A stretch of DNA of 64,000 bases. It comes from Anaerolineae bacterium (GTDB lineage: Bacteria > Chloroflexota > Anaerolineae > B4-G1 > DUEL01). A program made the position numbers and the translations under genes. The DNA lies in NCBI GenBank assembly GCA_016931695.1, contig JAFGEI010000217.1, forward strand, positions 30,248-94,247. Direction: 5' to 3'. Shown in pieces: positions 17,673-28,149 of this stretch. The notes beneath the pieces were generated by a model. That model was not told the DNA's origin, did not search any database, and was given only the letters and a program-made list of their open reading frames with translations. The stretch's first letter is position 1. Every line of letters begins with the position of its first letter.

Positions 17673-19219
17673 CAATGAACGGTTGGACAATGAATGGCTT
17701 GTGGATCATCCTGTTCGGTATTGTCGGCCTGGGGGTCGGAATTGCGGTCGGGTATTACCTCAACCGGATGGTGGGGCAGAACCAGATCGCCAAGGCCCAG
17801 GCAGAAGCGCAGCGGATCACAGCAGACGCCGAGTCCCGGGCTCAGAACGCGGTCCTGGCGGCAAAGGATGAAGCGGTCAAGATTCGCGACCAAGCCCAGG
17901 CCGAGTCGTCGCGCTGGCGGGCGAACCTGCACCGCGAGGAGGAGCGGCTGCAGAAACGGCGGGAGCAGCTCGACGAGCGGCAGGAGACGCTGGACAAGCG
18001 CGAGCAGCGGCTGGGCAAGCGCCAGAGCACGATTGACCGGCAGCGGAACGAGATACAGAAACTCTACGACCAGCGGCTGCAGGAGTTGGAAAAAGTAGCA
18101 CAAATGACCCGCGGCGAAGCACACCAAGAACTGCTCCAGGTGGTGGAGGACGATGCCCGCCAGGATATGGCCCGCATTATCCGCGAGATCGAACAAGAGG
18201 CAAAGGAGGAAGGAGATCGGCGGGCGCGCAAAATCCTCACCGTGGCCATCCAGCGGATAGCAACCGACCACGTGGCCGAGATGACCGTCTCTTCCATCGA
18301 TTTGCCTTCCGACGAGATGAAGGGCCGCGTGATTGGCCGCGGCGGGCGAAATATCCGCGCCTTTGAACAGGCCGCCGGTGTAGACGTGGTGGTCGACGAC
18401 ACCCCCGAGGCGATAACAATCTCCTGCTTCGATCCGATCCGCCGCGAGATCGCGCGCCGGTCGATGGAACGGCTGGTGGTCGACGGACGGATTCACCCCA
18501 GCCGCATCGAAAAAATCCTCTCGGATTCGCGCAAAGAGGTGGAGCAGGTCATCCGCGACGAAGGGGAGCGGGCGGTCTATGAGGCGGGGGTGTCCGGCCT
18601 CCATCCCGAACTGGTCAAGCTGTTGGGCAAGCTCTACTTTCGCACCAGCTACGGCCAGAACCAGCATGCCCACGCCATCGAATCGGCCAAGCTGGCGGCA
18701 ATGCTCGCCGCCGAGCTAGGAGCGAACGTCGAGGTGTCCCGGCTGGGCGGGCTGCTGCACGACATCGGCAAGGCGATCGACTTTGAGGTGGAAGGCACGC
18801 ACTCGGCCATCGGGGCCGACCTGGCGCGGCGGTACGGCGTGCCCGACGAGGTGGTGCACTGCCTGGAAGCCCACCATCACGAGGTGGAACCCCAGTCGGT
18901 AGAGGCGGTCATCGTTGAGGCGGCAGATGCCATCTCCGGCGCTCGCCCCGGCGCCCGGCGGGAAAGCCTGGAACAGTACATCAAGCGCATTCACGCCCTG
19001 GAAGAGATCGCCTCTTCCTTCGACGGCGTCGCCGAGACCTATGCCATCCAGGCCGGCCGCGAGATTCGCATCATCGTCAAGCCGGAAGAGATCGACGACC
19101 TAGCCGCCATTCAACTGTCGCGGGATATTGCCACCAAGATCGAGGAGGGGATGCAGTATCCAGGCCAGATCAAGGTGATGGTGATTCGAGAGACGCGGGC
19201 GGTCGATTATGCCAAGTGA
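17669..19219 (+). CDS. rny: ribonuclease Y
   Basis: N-terminal TM + coiled coil; KH GRVIGRGGRNIRAFEQAAGVDVVVDDTPEAITISCFDPIRREIAR; HD GLLHDIGKAIDFEVEGTHSAIGADLARRYG. GTG start overlapping the recX stop; alternative ATG at 17675. Confidence 0.95.
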   Translation: MTMNGWTMNGLWIILFGIVGLGVGIAVGYYLNRMVGQNQIAKAQAEAQRITADAESRAQNAVLAAKDEAVKIRDQAQAESSRWRANLHREEERLQKRREQLDERQETLDKREQRLGKRQSTIDRQRNEIQKLYDQRLQELEKVAQMTRGEAHQELLQVVEDDARQDMARIIREIEQEAKEEGDRRARKILTVAIQRIATDHVAEMTVSSIDLPSDEMKGRVIGRGGRNIRAFEQAAGVDVVVDDTPEAITISCFDPIRREIARRSMERLVVDGRIHPSRIEKILSDSRKEVEQVIRDEGERAVYEAGVSGLHPELVKLLGKLYFRTSYGQNQHAHAIESAKLAAMLAAELGANVEVSRLGGLLHDIGKAIDFEVEGTHSAIGADLARRYGVPDEVVHCLEAHHHEVEPQSVEAVIVEAADAISGARPGARRESLEQYIKRIHALEEIASSFDGVAETYAIQAGREIRIIVKPEEIDDLAAIQLSRDIATKIEEGMQYPGQIKVMVIRETRAVDYAK

Positions 19220-19550
19220 TTAACCGCTGAATCCGAATCCGCTGGGCGCGAAGCCAACGACGAGGGCCGAGAATTGCGCGGCCAAACTCTGGCGGGCGGT
19301 CGGGCAGACGGCGCAGCTTGCCCTCTTCCTCCAGCCGACCCCAGAGGGCAAAGAACCGTTCTTGCAGCTCCTCGTCGCTGAACTCGCACCCCCGCTCAGC
19401 CGCCTCGTGGGCCAGATGCTCGATGTAGGCCGCCGTCTCGTCGATCAACGTCTCGACCGGCTCGAACACCATTCCCCAGCCATAGACCGGGTCCAGCGGC
19501 ATGGAGCCAAACTCCATTGGCGAAGGGCGGCGCAGTTTTTCCTCACCCAT
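19170..19550 (-). CDS. hypothetical protein, 3' end overlapping the rny 3' end (convergent)
   Basis: ORF MGEEKLRRPSPMEFGSMPLDPVYGWGMVFEPVETLIDETAAYIEHLAHEAAERG...; fills the gap between rny and the next gene. Confidence 0.6.
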   Translation of the reverse strand: MGEEKLRRPSPMEFGSMPLDPVYGWGMVFEPVETLIDETAAYIEHLAHEAAERGCEFSDEELQERFFALWGRLEEEGKLRRLPDRPPEFGRAILGPRRWLRAQRIRIQRLITWHNRPPASLESPSP

Positions 19551-19551
19551 C

Positions 19552-21255
19552 TCATTCTCCCCACCCGCTGACGGCAAAAACCGCCTCCAGCAGCGCGCGG
19601 CGCTCTTCCGCCGTCATAGGTCGCGGGCGCGCATATTCTTCCAACATTGCCGTCAGCAGCTCGACGCTCAGCAGCCGCCCGTCGTAAAAGAACAGCCGGT
19701 CGACAAACTCTTGCCGCGTTTCCAGCGATTGCATCTGGTCAAAGAAAAGATTGCCCAGCCCATAGTGGATCAGCGCCCCGGCACGAAAATCAAAGCCCTG
19801 GGGTTGGTGGGCCTGGCTGCCCTGGACCAGCACCGCCCCCGCGTCCGCCAGCGCGCGAAAGGTGTCCCGCTGGGCGGCAGTAGGAAAATACTCATAGGTC
19901 TCGTACGCCTGGACGGTACAGATGGGCAGCCAGCCCGCGGCGCGCAGGGCAGTGACCTGGGCACGCAACGCTTCCCAATCACAAGGAGCAGCGCCGGGCG
20001 ACTCTTCCGTCGCCCAGGCGTAGGCCGGGCCGACGGCGTTGCAGCCCACAAAAGCCAGCCGGTTGGGCCCGATGGTCACGGTCAACGGGCGGGTCGCCTC
20101 CGCCAGGTCTGTACCGCCGCCAAACCAGCGCCACCCCCGCTCACGGAACATGTCCAGCGTGTGCAGGTTCGGCCTGATGCCATAGTCGTTGTTGTGGTTC
20201 CCCGTCAGCTCGATGACGTCAACCTCTGCCGCTTCCAACAGCTCGATGTACCGGTCGTGAGAGCAAAAGGTCATCGTCCCCAGCTGTGGCGGCACGGGAC
20301 AGTCGGGAGTGAACGACACCTCGTTGCTGACGTGAGTCAAGTCCGCACTGCGCAGCCAATCGCCGATATCCTGGGCGGGGTAGGTCGTCCCACGAGATTC
20401 CATGGTCTGGGCGGTGCCCCGCGTCAGCGCGGTGACGCCGGTCATGATCACCACTGCCAGCCGGCTCTCGTCGCGGTTGGCCAAGTCGCCGGGCAGCATG
20501 CCCAGCGCATCCGGACGTCGTTCGCTGCTCAAGTAGAGGGCAACGGAGAGGGGGTAACGAGCGAACGCGTCCCCCCGTTCCAGCGGCGAGAGCCCGTCGA
20601 TCCGCAGCACCTTCCAGCGCGGTTCCAACTCGTGAAAGGGCAGGATCGCCCAGGCATCGGCCTGGAGCGCGTCAGCCAGCATGTCGCCAGCCTCCACGAC
20701 GCGCACGATCCCGCCCGCCGGCGCTCCCCACTGCACTGCCAGGGCGTCCGCCGTATCCGCTGCAAGCAGCAGGGTGCGCCCGACCCATGGCCCCGCCGGC
20801 GTCCCGGCCCAGGCGGCCTGCAGGTCGGCCAGGGAGACCGCGTCCTCGATGGTGTAAAAAGGCGCAGCGAGGGCATAGGCCCACGTTCCGACCCCCAGCG
20901 CCCCCGGGTCTCCCTGCAGGTCCAGGCGGACGTCGGCAGCGAGGGGGTCGTCGGCCCAGGCAAAATGGCCGGAATCCAGGTCGACGGTTTCACGCAGGCG
21001 GCTGCAGGCCGCGTCGGGCACTGCGGTCGCGCAGCCGACCGTGACCGGCCAGGCCGGCGTCGGGGTTGGAATGGGGGTGGGCGTCGCCGTGGGCGTGGGC
21101 GTCAGCGTAGGGCGCGGCGTGCGAGTGGGCGTAGGCGTGATGTCAAAGCGATAGGCCGGGCCGCACGAGCCCAAAGCCACCAGGGCCAACCCGACGACGA
21201 GCAGCAGCAGCAAGAGCCACTTCAGGCGACGAGAGGCGGCGTTGTTCACCGGCAA
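19552..21255 (-). CDS. CapA/PgsA-family (metallophosphatase-like) lipoprotein
   Basis: LVVGLALVALGSCGP lipobox, TP-rich linker TPTPTRTPRPTLTPTPTATPTP; CapA motifs VIELTGNHNNDYG, LVQGSQAHQPQG, LIHYGLGNLFFDQ. Confidence 0.85.
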   Translation of the reverse strand: MPVNNAASRRLKWLLLLLLVVGLALVALGSCGPAYRFDITPTPTRTPRPTLTPTPTATPTPIPTPTPAWPVTVGCATAVPDAACSRLRETVDLDSGHFAWADDPLAADVRLDLQGDPGALGVGTWAYALAAPFYTIEDAVSLADLQAAWAGTPAGPWVGRTLLLAADTADALAVQWGAPAGGIVRVVEAGDMLADALQADAWAILPFHELEPRWKVLRIDGLSPLERGDAFARYPLSVALYLSSERRPDALGMLPGDLANRDESRLAVVIMTGVTALTRGTAQTMESRGTTYPAQDIGDWLRSADLTHVSNEVSFTPDCPVPPQLGTMTFCSHDRYIELLEAAEVDVIELTGNHNNDYGIRPNLHTLDMFRERGWRWFGGGTDLAEATRPLTVTIGPNRLAFVGCNAVGPAYAWATEESPGAAPCDWEALRAQVTALRAAGWLPICTVQAYETYEYFPTAAQRDTFRALADAGAVLVQGSQAHQPQGFDFRAGALIHYGLGNLFFDQMQSLETRQEFVDRLFFYDGRLLSVELLTAMLEEYARPRPMTAEERRALLEAVFAVSGWGE

Positions 21256-21270
21256 ACCTGTTCGCTCTTT

Positions 21271-22461
21271 CTACTCGCCAAACGGCGAGGTGTTGTGCAC
21301 CCACACCGTGTCGCCGACGCTGGCCCAGTGATAGATCCACTCGGCATCCCGCGGCGCCAGGTTGACGCAGCCGTGGCTGCGGGTAAAGCCAAAGGCGTCG
21401 TGCCAGTAGGCAGTGTGGAGGGCGGTGGGCCCGTTAAAGTAGAGCGTCCACGGCACATCTTCCAGGTAATACCATGCCGGGCTGCCGTCCTGGACATCCG
21501 GGTTGCTCATCTTGCCCGCGTCCAGCTTGAGCCAGATGCGGAACACCCCCGAGTCGGTCCAGGTCGAACCGGGACGGCCGCTGGAGATGAGCGTCGCATA
21601 GACCATGCGCGTTCCTTGATAGAGCGCAATCGTCTGCTCGAACAGATCGACCTCGATCCACCGCCCCTCTCCCACGCCCGCTGGCGGCGGGTCGACGGTG
21701 ACCCTGGAAACGTGGCTCTGTTCCACCCACTGCTCCGGCCCGATCAAGTACCAGATTTCATCCCCCCGGAGTTCCTGCGCATAGATGGTGACCAGCTGGT
21801 ATCGTTGATAGAGCGGCGCGCTCTCGTCCGGGGCGGCCTGGGGGGTGCGGGCCGGACGGGTCAGGCGGTTGATCCAGGCAAAGGAGTACGCAGGCTGCTC
21901 GTTGAGATAGACGCCCTGGAAGCGGGAGGGACGGCCAATGGCAAGAGCGTCGGCGGAGACGAATTCGCTGGGGTTGATCTGGTACCACCGCGCGCCCTCG
22001 TATTCCACCTCCCCGTCGACGCTCACCCACTGGTCGCCAGAGTACAGGATGCGCACCGGCGGCAGGCCCAGAGCGGCCTCCAGCGGATGGCGATAGATGG
22101 ACAGGGGAAGGGTGCGGACGTAGGCAAAGGTGAAGGGAACGACGTCCTCCTCGGGATCGACTTCCATCTCGACCAGCGGGAGTTCGGGCAGCGGGTCGGG
22201 CAGCCGGATGTGGGAGATGCGATAGTCGGTCGTTGCGGGGCCATTCCCTGGGCAGCTCTGCCGCCAGCGCCAGACCCGCCCGGGCGTACAGACGACACCG
22301 TTGATTGCCGGCGGGGACAACGGCTCGGCAACGGACCCGCGGGGAGGGTACTCTGTTGCCGCGGCGGTGAGCGGAAAGCCCAACACGACCACAGCGGCGG
22401 CCGCCAGCATGCAGAAAAGAACACGCCGGCTGATTCTGGGCACCACAAATCCTCGTTGCAT
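21271..22461 (-). CDS. L,D-transpeptidase (YkuD domain) exported protein
   Basis: Signal peptide; AYWHDAFGFTRSHGCVNLAPRDAEWIYHWA (HxxGxxxxxSHGCVN). Confidence 0.9.
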   Translation of the reverse strand: MQRGFVVPRISRRVLFCMLAAAAVVVLGFPLTAAATEYPPRGSVAEPLSPPAINGVVCTPGRVWRWRQSCPGNGPATTDYRISHIRLPDPLPELPLVEMEVDPEEDVVPFTFAYVRTLPLSIYRHPLEAALGLPPVRILYSGDQWVSVDGEVEYEGARWYQINPSEFVSADALAIGRPSRFQGVYLNEQPAYSFAWINRLTRPARTPQAAPDESAPLYQRYQLVTIYAQELRGDEIWYLIGPEQWVEQSHVSRVTVDPPPAGVGEGRWIEVDLFEQTIALYQGTRMVYATLISSGRPGSTWTDSGVFRIWLKLDAGKMSNPDVQDGSPAWYYLEDVPWTLYFNGPTALHTAYWHDAFGFTRSHGCVNLAPRDAEWIYHWASVGDTVWVHNTSPFGE

Positions 22462-22484
22462 CGGAGACCTCTCGCAAACCGGCG

Positions 22485-23078
22485 CTAGGGCAACGGCAAG
22501 CTGAAAGGGGACATCCCGAACAGATCGAACAACCAGAGCCAAAAGCGCTCGGGGGCAACCCAGAGAAAGGCGGCGACGGCGATGCAGAGGACCAGAACGA
22601 CGACCAGGCACCCCACCCCAATCCACAACCCGCGACGGCTCCGCCGGGGCGGATGGGCAACGCTTTCGGCCACCGGCGGTGCGGAGTAGGTTGGCGGGGG
22701 AGGTGGAGAGCTGGCCTGCGGCTTCAGGGAAGGAATCTCGCCCGGCCGGGTCACCACCGTCTCTTCCATGCCAGTAGGCCGGCCGTAAAAAGTCAGCGTC
22801 ACCGATTCCCCCAGTCCGACCACGTCGCCGTTGGCGAGGGTATGCGGGGAGGTCAAGCGCATCCCGTTGACAAAGGTGCCGTTGGTGCTTCCCAGGTCTT
22901 CCAATACGATCACCCCGCCCTGGAGGGTCAGCCGAGCGTGCTGGCGGGATACCTGCAGATGGCCAATAGCCAGATCGTTGGAGGGATCGCGGCCGATGGT
23001 GATGATCTCGCTGTCCAGTGTAAACGTCTGCCCCGACTGCGGGCCTTGGGTCATTACAAGGCGAAACCCGTCTGTCAT
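22485..23078 (-). CDS. FHA-domain membrane protein
   Basis: IITIGRDPSNDLAIGHLQVSRQHARLTLQGGVIVLEDLGSTNGTFVNGMRL; C-terminal TM segment. Confidence 0.9.
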   Translation of the reverse strand: MTDGFRLVMTQGPQSGQTFTLDSEIITIGRDPSNDLAIGHLQVSRQHARLTLQGGVIVLEDLGSTNGTFVNGMRLTSPHTLANGDVVGLGESVTLTFYGRPTGMEETVVTRPGEIPSLKPQASSPPPPPTYSAPPVAESVAHPPRRSRRGLWIGVGCLVVVLVLCIAVAAFLWVAPERFWLWLFDLFGMSPFSLPLP

Positions 23079-23131
23079 TCTCCCTGTCTCCTTACGACAC
23101 AATGATAGAAACCCCTATCAGAAAAGTATAG

Positions 23132-23281
23132 TAACTGCTCAGGCTGCCCACCCGGATGCTCTCCCGTGCCAGAGAAGGGGGAAAATGTGGGTGTTGCGGG
23201 CGGCTTCGCCGCCCGCAACACCCACACCCTCCCCTTTTCCGGACTTGGGAGAGCATCCAAGGGCAACCGGCTGAGCAGTTA
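23132..23281. repeat. palindromic element, family 1 (TIR TAACTGCTCAG...CTGAGCAGTTA)
   Basis: taactgctcaggctgcccacccggatgctctccc...GGGTGTTGCGGGCGGCttcGCCGCCCGCAACACCC...gggagagcatccaagggcaaccggctgagcagtta; near-perfect long inverted repeat. Confidence 0.88.
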
Positions 23282-23340
23282 CAAAGTATATATGGTTCTC
23301 GCCGCTTGTCAAACGGCCCAAGTGGTGTACACTGGTAGCC

Positions 23341-24408
23341 ATGAAAATCATTGATGCGCACGAGGACATTGCATGGAACGTCCTGACTTTTGGGCGGGAC
23401 ATACTGAACAGCGCACAAGAAACGCGGCGGCAGGAGGAGGGAACCCGGATTCCCAGCTACAACGGGAGCTGCATGCTGGGGCTGCCCGACTGGCTGGCGG
23501 GCGGCGTCGCCCTGGTTTGGGGCTCGCTCTTTGTTGCACCGGCCCGCCGTTCGCTGGGGAGCTGGGACAGCGAAGCGTACGCCGATGCGGAGCAAGCCCA
23601 CCGGCGCTTTTCCGCTCAACTGGACGTCTACCACCGGCTGCGGGATCAGTCGAAACAGATCGAGCTGGTGGGCAGCCAGGCCGACCTGGAGGCGGTGTGG
23701 GAGCCGCAAGAAGGCGCGGCGCCCCGCGTGGGAATCCTGCCGCTGATGGAAGGAGCGGACGGGATTCGTCGTCCGGCCGAGGTGGCAGAGTGGCATCGAC
23801 GCGGTGTGCGGGCGGTGGGGCTGACCTGGGCAACCCGCTCTCGCTACGCCGGCGGGAATGTGGAGCCCGGCCCCCTCACCGACGCCGGGCGCGAACTGCT
23901 GGCGGCGATGGCCGACGTCGGCATGGTGCTCGACGTCAGCCACCTGGCCGAGGAAGCTTTCTGGGAAGCCGTGGAGCGGTACCAGGGGCCAGTCGCTGCC
24001 AGCCACGCCAACCCGCGCGCCATCGTCCCCGGCCCGCGCCAGCTGTCCGATGGCATGATTGCCGCGCTGGCGGAACGGGACGGTGTGATCGGGATCGTGC
24101 CCTTCAACCGCTTCCTCAGCCGCGGCTGGGCGCCGACAGATGGAAAAGAGACAGTGACCATCCAGCACGTAGCGGCGGCGATCGACCACGTCTGCCAGGT
24201 CGTCGGCGACGCCGCGCACGTCGGCCTGGGTTCGGACTTTGACGGCGGGTTCGGCGCGGAATCGGCGCCAGCCGGGATCGACACGGTGGCAGATCTGCCC
24301 AAGATCGCCGCTGCCCTGGGCGAGCGCGGCTATGCCGACGCACAGGTGGCGGCGATCATGGGCGAGAACTGGCTGCGCTTGCTGCGCGCGGCCCTGCCCG
24401 CCGACTAG
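23341..24408 (+). CDS. membrane dipeptidase (peptidase M19 family)
   Basis: MKIIDAHEDIAWNVL; VLDVSHLAEEAFWE; VAASHANPRAIVPGPRQLSDGMIAAL; HVGLGSDFDGG. Confidence 0.92.
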   Translation: MKIIDAHEDIAWNVLTFGRDILNSAQETRRQEEGTRIPSYNGSCMLGLPDWLAGGVALVWGSLFVAPARRSLGSWDSEAYADAEQAHRRFSAQLDVYHRLRDQSKQIELVGSQADLEAVWEPQEGAAPRVGILPLMEGADGIRRPAEVAEWHRRGVRAVGLTWATRSRYAGGNVEPGPLTDAGRELLAAMADVGMVLDVSHLAEEAFWEAVERYQGPVAASHANPRAIVPGPRQLSDGMIAALAERDGVIGIVPFNRFLSRGWAPTDGKETVTIQHVAAAIDHVCQVVGDAAHVGLGSDFDGGFGAESAPAGIDTVADLPKIAAALGERGYADAQVAAIMGENWLRLLRAALPAD

Positions 24409-24423
24409 GTTGCAGGCAGCAGC

Positions 24424-26790
24424 TCAGGCTTCCCGCCCGACGAGGCGCCGGAAAAAGGCGCGGCGGGACGTGGCGCGGATGATGCGTCCCGCCCGTTTGG
24501 CAGCGTAGGGGTCGCCCGGCGTGGGACCGTAGGCGGTCGCCTGGTACTCGGCCAGCAAGCCCCTGACATAGACCGCGCTCTCGGGAAGAAGTTGGATCAA
24601 AGCCGCGGCCCGCTCGGCAGGGGTATAGTGAGGGGCCGGTGCCCCGCCCAGCAGTGACAAGGCGCGGTTGATCTCGCCGTAGGCGCGTTCCAGGAGCGGC
24701 AACGTGCTGCGCCGGGCCCAGCGACGCAAAGCCGGCGGCGGCCCGAGGCCCAGTCGGCGCATCCCCCGCTCCAGCAGCAACGAGACGGGCGGCAGCAGCT
24801 GCCGCTGCCGGACACGCCACAGCAACAAGACCGCGAGCGCTCCCAGGCCCAGCAGCAGCGGGCCAAAGGGAAACCGGCGCCGCAGCGGCGGCGGCGCGCT
24901 GCCGCCAGCCGCATAGGGATCGAGGGCCAACAACTCCTCTAGCCGCTCCTCCAGGCGGTCCCGCCCCCCATCCCCCATCTCTCCACCCGCTGCCCCCCCG
25001 CTGCCCTCCGGCCCGTCCATGTCCTGCGTCGCCCGCTCCCCTGCCGGCCGCTCGATGAAAACCTCGGTCGCAGTCGGCTCAAACTCGACCCAGCCCAGGG
25101 TGGGAAAATAGACCTCGGGCCACGCGTGCAGGTCGTACCGATGCACCAGGTAGATGTTTGTTTCGGGCTGGCGTTCGCCGGAGGAAAAACCGGCCGCCAG
25201 GCGGGCGGGAATCCCCAGCGTGCGCAGCAGGATGACTTCGGAAGAGGCGTAATAGTTGCAAAACCCCTTCTGCACGTCGAACAGGAACCAGTCCAACGGC
25301 TCCTGTTCGTCCGGGCGGTCCTGGGGAAGCGTGTCGCTGTAGGGGTAGGTGCGCAGGTGGGTGGTGACGGCAACCGCAATGTCGTAGGGATTGTCCAATC
25401 CCTGCGCCAGCTCCTGGGCCAGCTCGTAGGTTTGGGAAGTGATTTCTGGCGGAAGCTGCAGGTAGCGGTTGCGGACCCATTGTGGATAGTCCCTGCCCGC
25501 AGACCGCAACTGGGAGACGGTGAACGTGCTGGGAGAAGACCACGCCCGGTACTTTTCCCCCGCCGCAAGCGGGGTGACGGCGTGCAGGGCGAACATGTCC
25601 AGCCCTCCGCCAGGAGTGGGACTCGCGTCGGCATAGACCGGGCGGTCGATCCACAGCGGTTGAGGGGCAGCATAGATGATGCCCAGGCCAGTCGCCGGGG
25701 TAAAGGTAAACGTCAGCGTCTCGCGATGCTGCAGGCCGGGCACGGTGGCGCCGAAATGGGCCAGGGTGATCGGCATGGTGGCGGAAAAGACGCTGCGCCA
25801 GCGCCCGTCGGCATAGGTGTCATAGGTGTGGGCACGCCAGTAATAGGGCGGCATGAGCTCGGAGCGCGGCGGGGCATCGACGGTCAGGACGAGCTCGCTG
25901 GAAGCGGTAAATTGGGTGCCCAGCACCAGGCGATCGCCATAGTCATCCTGGACATAAACCAGGGCGGTGCCACGCAGGGCGTCGAAAGCGTGGCCGAGCC
26001 GCTCCGTCAACTCTGCCCAGGGCTTGGTGACCGTCAGCCACGCTTCTCGCACTGCCGGCATCGCGTCGGCCGCCGCGGGGATGGACCAAGAGACCAGGAC
26101 CAGCAGCAGGGTGACGACGATGACTGTACGGGCAATCTCCAGCCCCATGTAGGGCAAGGTTTGGGCGCGATAGCGGCGCCACTCGACCTGGTAGCGCAGA
26201 TAAGCAAAACGGGCCACCAGCAGCAGCGCCAAGAACAGGTAGAAGGCAACAAACCACATCCGCCTGGAGACGTACGGATCATAGGCCTGGATGACCAGCA
26301 TCAACAGGCCGCCGGGGATGATCGACTGCCACGGCCGCCCGTGCCGGGTGAGAGAATAGCCGGCGTGCAGGCTCACGCCCCAAAAGAGGCTGTCCATCAG
26401 CATGAGAAAGAGCAGGGGGTCGCGCACCGACTCCTGGCGCGCCAGCAAGCCGGCGGTTTTCGCCAGCCGCGCCAGCAGCTCGGACACCCGCTCCACCCAC
26501 AACGAGCCCTCATCCAGCGTGACGCCCAACTGCCAGCCGACGACAAAGAGGCCATAGGCAAGGGACAAAAGGAGCGCGATCCGTGGCGAGAAGCAACTGC
26601 CGCCCAGCGCCAGCCCGGTCAATAAGCCTAAAAAGACCACCGTCTGGACCAGACCCAGGTGGTCGGTCCAATCGGTTGCCCCCAGGCGGGCAGCGGCGAT
26701 GGTCATTGCCCCCAGCAGCAACAAGGCCCCCAGAAGGTCCCACCAACGTTCTGGGCGCGGACTGTTGTCGTTTCGTCGATTCTTTTTCAT
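24424..26790 (-). CDS. transglutaminase-like membrane protein (TgpA/DUF3488 type)
   Basis: Multiple N-terminal TMs; VQKGFCNYYASSEVILLRTLGIPARLAAGFSSGE...HRYDLHAWPEVYFPTLGWVEFEPT. Confidence 0.92.
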   Translation of the reverse strand: MKKNRRNDNSPRPERWWDLLGALLLLGAMTIAAARLGATDWTDHLGLVQTVVFLGLLTGLALGGSCFSPRIALLLSLAYGLFVVGWQLGVTLDEGSLWVERVSELLARLAKTAGLLARQESVRDPLLFLMLMDSLFWGVSLHAGYSLTRHGRPWQSIIPGGLLMLVIQAYDPYVSRRMWFVAFYLFLALLLVARFAYLRYQVEWRRYRAQTLPYMGLEIARTVIVVTLLLVLVSWSIPAAADAMPAVREAWLTVTKPWAELTERLGHAFDALRGTALVYVQDDYGDRLVLGTQFTASSELVLTVDAPPRSELMPPYYWRAHTYDTYADGRWRSVFSATMPITLAHFGATVPGLQHRETLTFTFTPATGLGIIYAAPQPLWIDRPVYADASPTPGGGLDMFALHAVTPLAAGEKYRAWSSPSTFTVSQLRSAGRDYPQWVRNRYLQLPPEITSQTYELAQELAQGLDNPYDIAVAVTTHLRTYPYSDTLPQDRPDEQEPLDWFLFDVQKGFCNYYASSEVILLRTLGIPARLAAGFSSGERQPETNIYLVHRYDLHAWPEVYFPTLGWVEFEPTATEVFIERPAGERATQDMDGPEGSGGAAGGEMGDGGRDRLEERLEELLALDPYAAGGSAPPPLRRRFPFGPLLLGLGALAVLLLWRVRQRQLLPPVSLLLERGMRRLGLGPPPALRRWARRSTLPLLERAYGEINRALSLLGGAPAPHYTPAERAAALIQLLPESAVYVRGLLAEYQATAYGPTPGDPYAAKRAGRIIRATSRRAFFRRLVGREA

Positions 26791-28073
26791 CGTGACAGTT
26801 GGGCCATTCCCTGGGCCGCGACGACGACGCCCAGGGCAACCACCAGGTCGGCCCCGCGGTCCACGCGGCAGACCGGTGCGCCGAGGGAAGCGATGGTGTG
26901 GGCCAGCCTGGCGCTCCCCGCCGGTCCGCCAAAGGAAGCAGCGTCGAGCAGAACGATAACTGGCCGCAGGCCGCGCCGCAGTAGATAATCGGCCGTCAGG
27001 GCCACGTCCTGCCGCACAGAGGGCGTGACCAGGATCACCGTGCTGCCGCGCGGCAGGTGTTGCGCCTGCGCCGTCGCCAGGGCCGAGATCGACATCTCGC
27101 CCGTTGCCTGCAGCAGGGCCAGCGCTTCCAGTATCTTGCCCAACTGGCGCCCGCCGCGGTCGGGGGGCAGCACATCCAATCCCTGGTTGTAATAGGCCAG
27201 CCCGACCGTCCGCCCGCGGCGCAAAAAGTAGCGCGCCAGAGAGGCGGCAATGCTCACGGCGTATTCCTCGGTCGAGGGCGGCAGTTCGACCTGGGGCAGC
27301 GGCTGCCAGAAGGCGTCTGCGGCCTCCTCCAGCGTGCGCGAGGAGTGTTTGACGCGCACCGCCCGCTCTGCATCGACGACGATCCAGACCTCGGCCAATG
27401 GGTCCAGCTCAAACTCTTTCGCCATCAGCCGCCCCCGCCGCGCCGTGCTCGGCCAGTGGATGCGGTTCATGGAATCACCGGGGGCATAGTCGCGCACAGT
27501 CGCCGCGTTTGGCGTGACCTGGTGCGTACGGCGCCGCAGCGCCTCCCCGCCTGGCAGCAAGCCCGGTGGGCTGGGAAAAGCGCGCACCTCAAACATCAGG
27601 GGATAGACGAGCACTGATTTGCCGGCCGGCACAGTCCGGCTGACGGGAAAGAGGCCAAAGGGGTCCGCCGATCTCAGCTCGGTCGGTCCCAGCGGGAACA
27701 CCCCGCGCCGGACCAGGCGAGTTCGCGCCAGGTAGGAGCCGCCTTCGCGCCCGCCGATCCGCGTCAGCACGCGAGAGCCCTGGGCGCCCGGCAAGGCAGA
27801 GCGATCGCGCACCTCGACCCACAGCCGCGGCAGGCGGCCGGTGTTTTGCACCTGGAACCGCTCGCCCAGAATCTGCCCCACCTCGGCGCGGCGCGTCTGT
27901 GTGAGGCGCGTCACCTCCACGCCCCGCAGGGCGATCTTGGACCACAGCCAGCAGGTCGCCAGGACGAACCCCCACAGGTAGCTCAGGCGGGCATAGACCG
28001 GCGAACCGGTGGCCGCCAGGGCAAACAGGCTGAGGGCCAGCATGACAAGCACGACGCGCAGTGAAACAGTCAT
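26787..28073 (-). CDS. DUF58-domain protein
   Basis: Two N-terminal TMs; VRDYAPGDSMNRIHWPSTARRGRLMAKEFELDPLAEVWIVVD (DUF58 core); ATGA overlap with the transglutaminase gene. Confidence 0.92.
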   Translation of the reverse strand: MTVSLRVVLVMLALSLFALAATGSPVYARLSYLWGFVLATCWLWSKIALRGVEVTRLTQTRRAEVGQILGERFQVQNTGRLPRLWVEVRDRSALPGAQGSRVLTRIGGREGGSYLARTRLVRRGVFPLGPTELRSADPFGLFPVSRTVPAGKSVLVYPLMFEVRAFPSPPGLLPGGEALRRRTHQVTPNAATVRDYAPGDSMNRIHWPSTARRGRLMAKEFELDPLAEVWIVVDAERAVRVKHSSRTLEEAADAFWQPLPQVELPPSTEEYAVSIAASLARYFLRRGRTVGLAYYNQGLDVLPPDRGGRQLGKILEALALLQATGEMSISALATAQAQHLPRGSTVILVTPSVRQDVALTADYLLRRGLRPVIVLLDAASFGGPAGSARLAHTIASLGAPVCRVDRGADLVVALGVVVAAQGMAQLSR

Positions 28074-28149
28074 TACAGTCCAGTTGTGATAGATCGAGAT
28101 GCGCGCGGTGGATTTCCGCGCTCTTGCGCGGGACAGTCTTTAGGCCCAC

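Noticed and set aside
19501-22488. 995-aa plus-strand ORF
   Set aside because: Shadow of the CapA and L,D-transpeptidase genes on the opposite strand; no recognisable domain.
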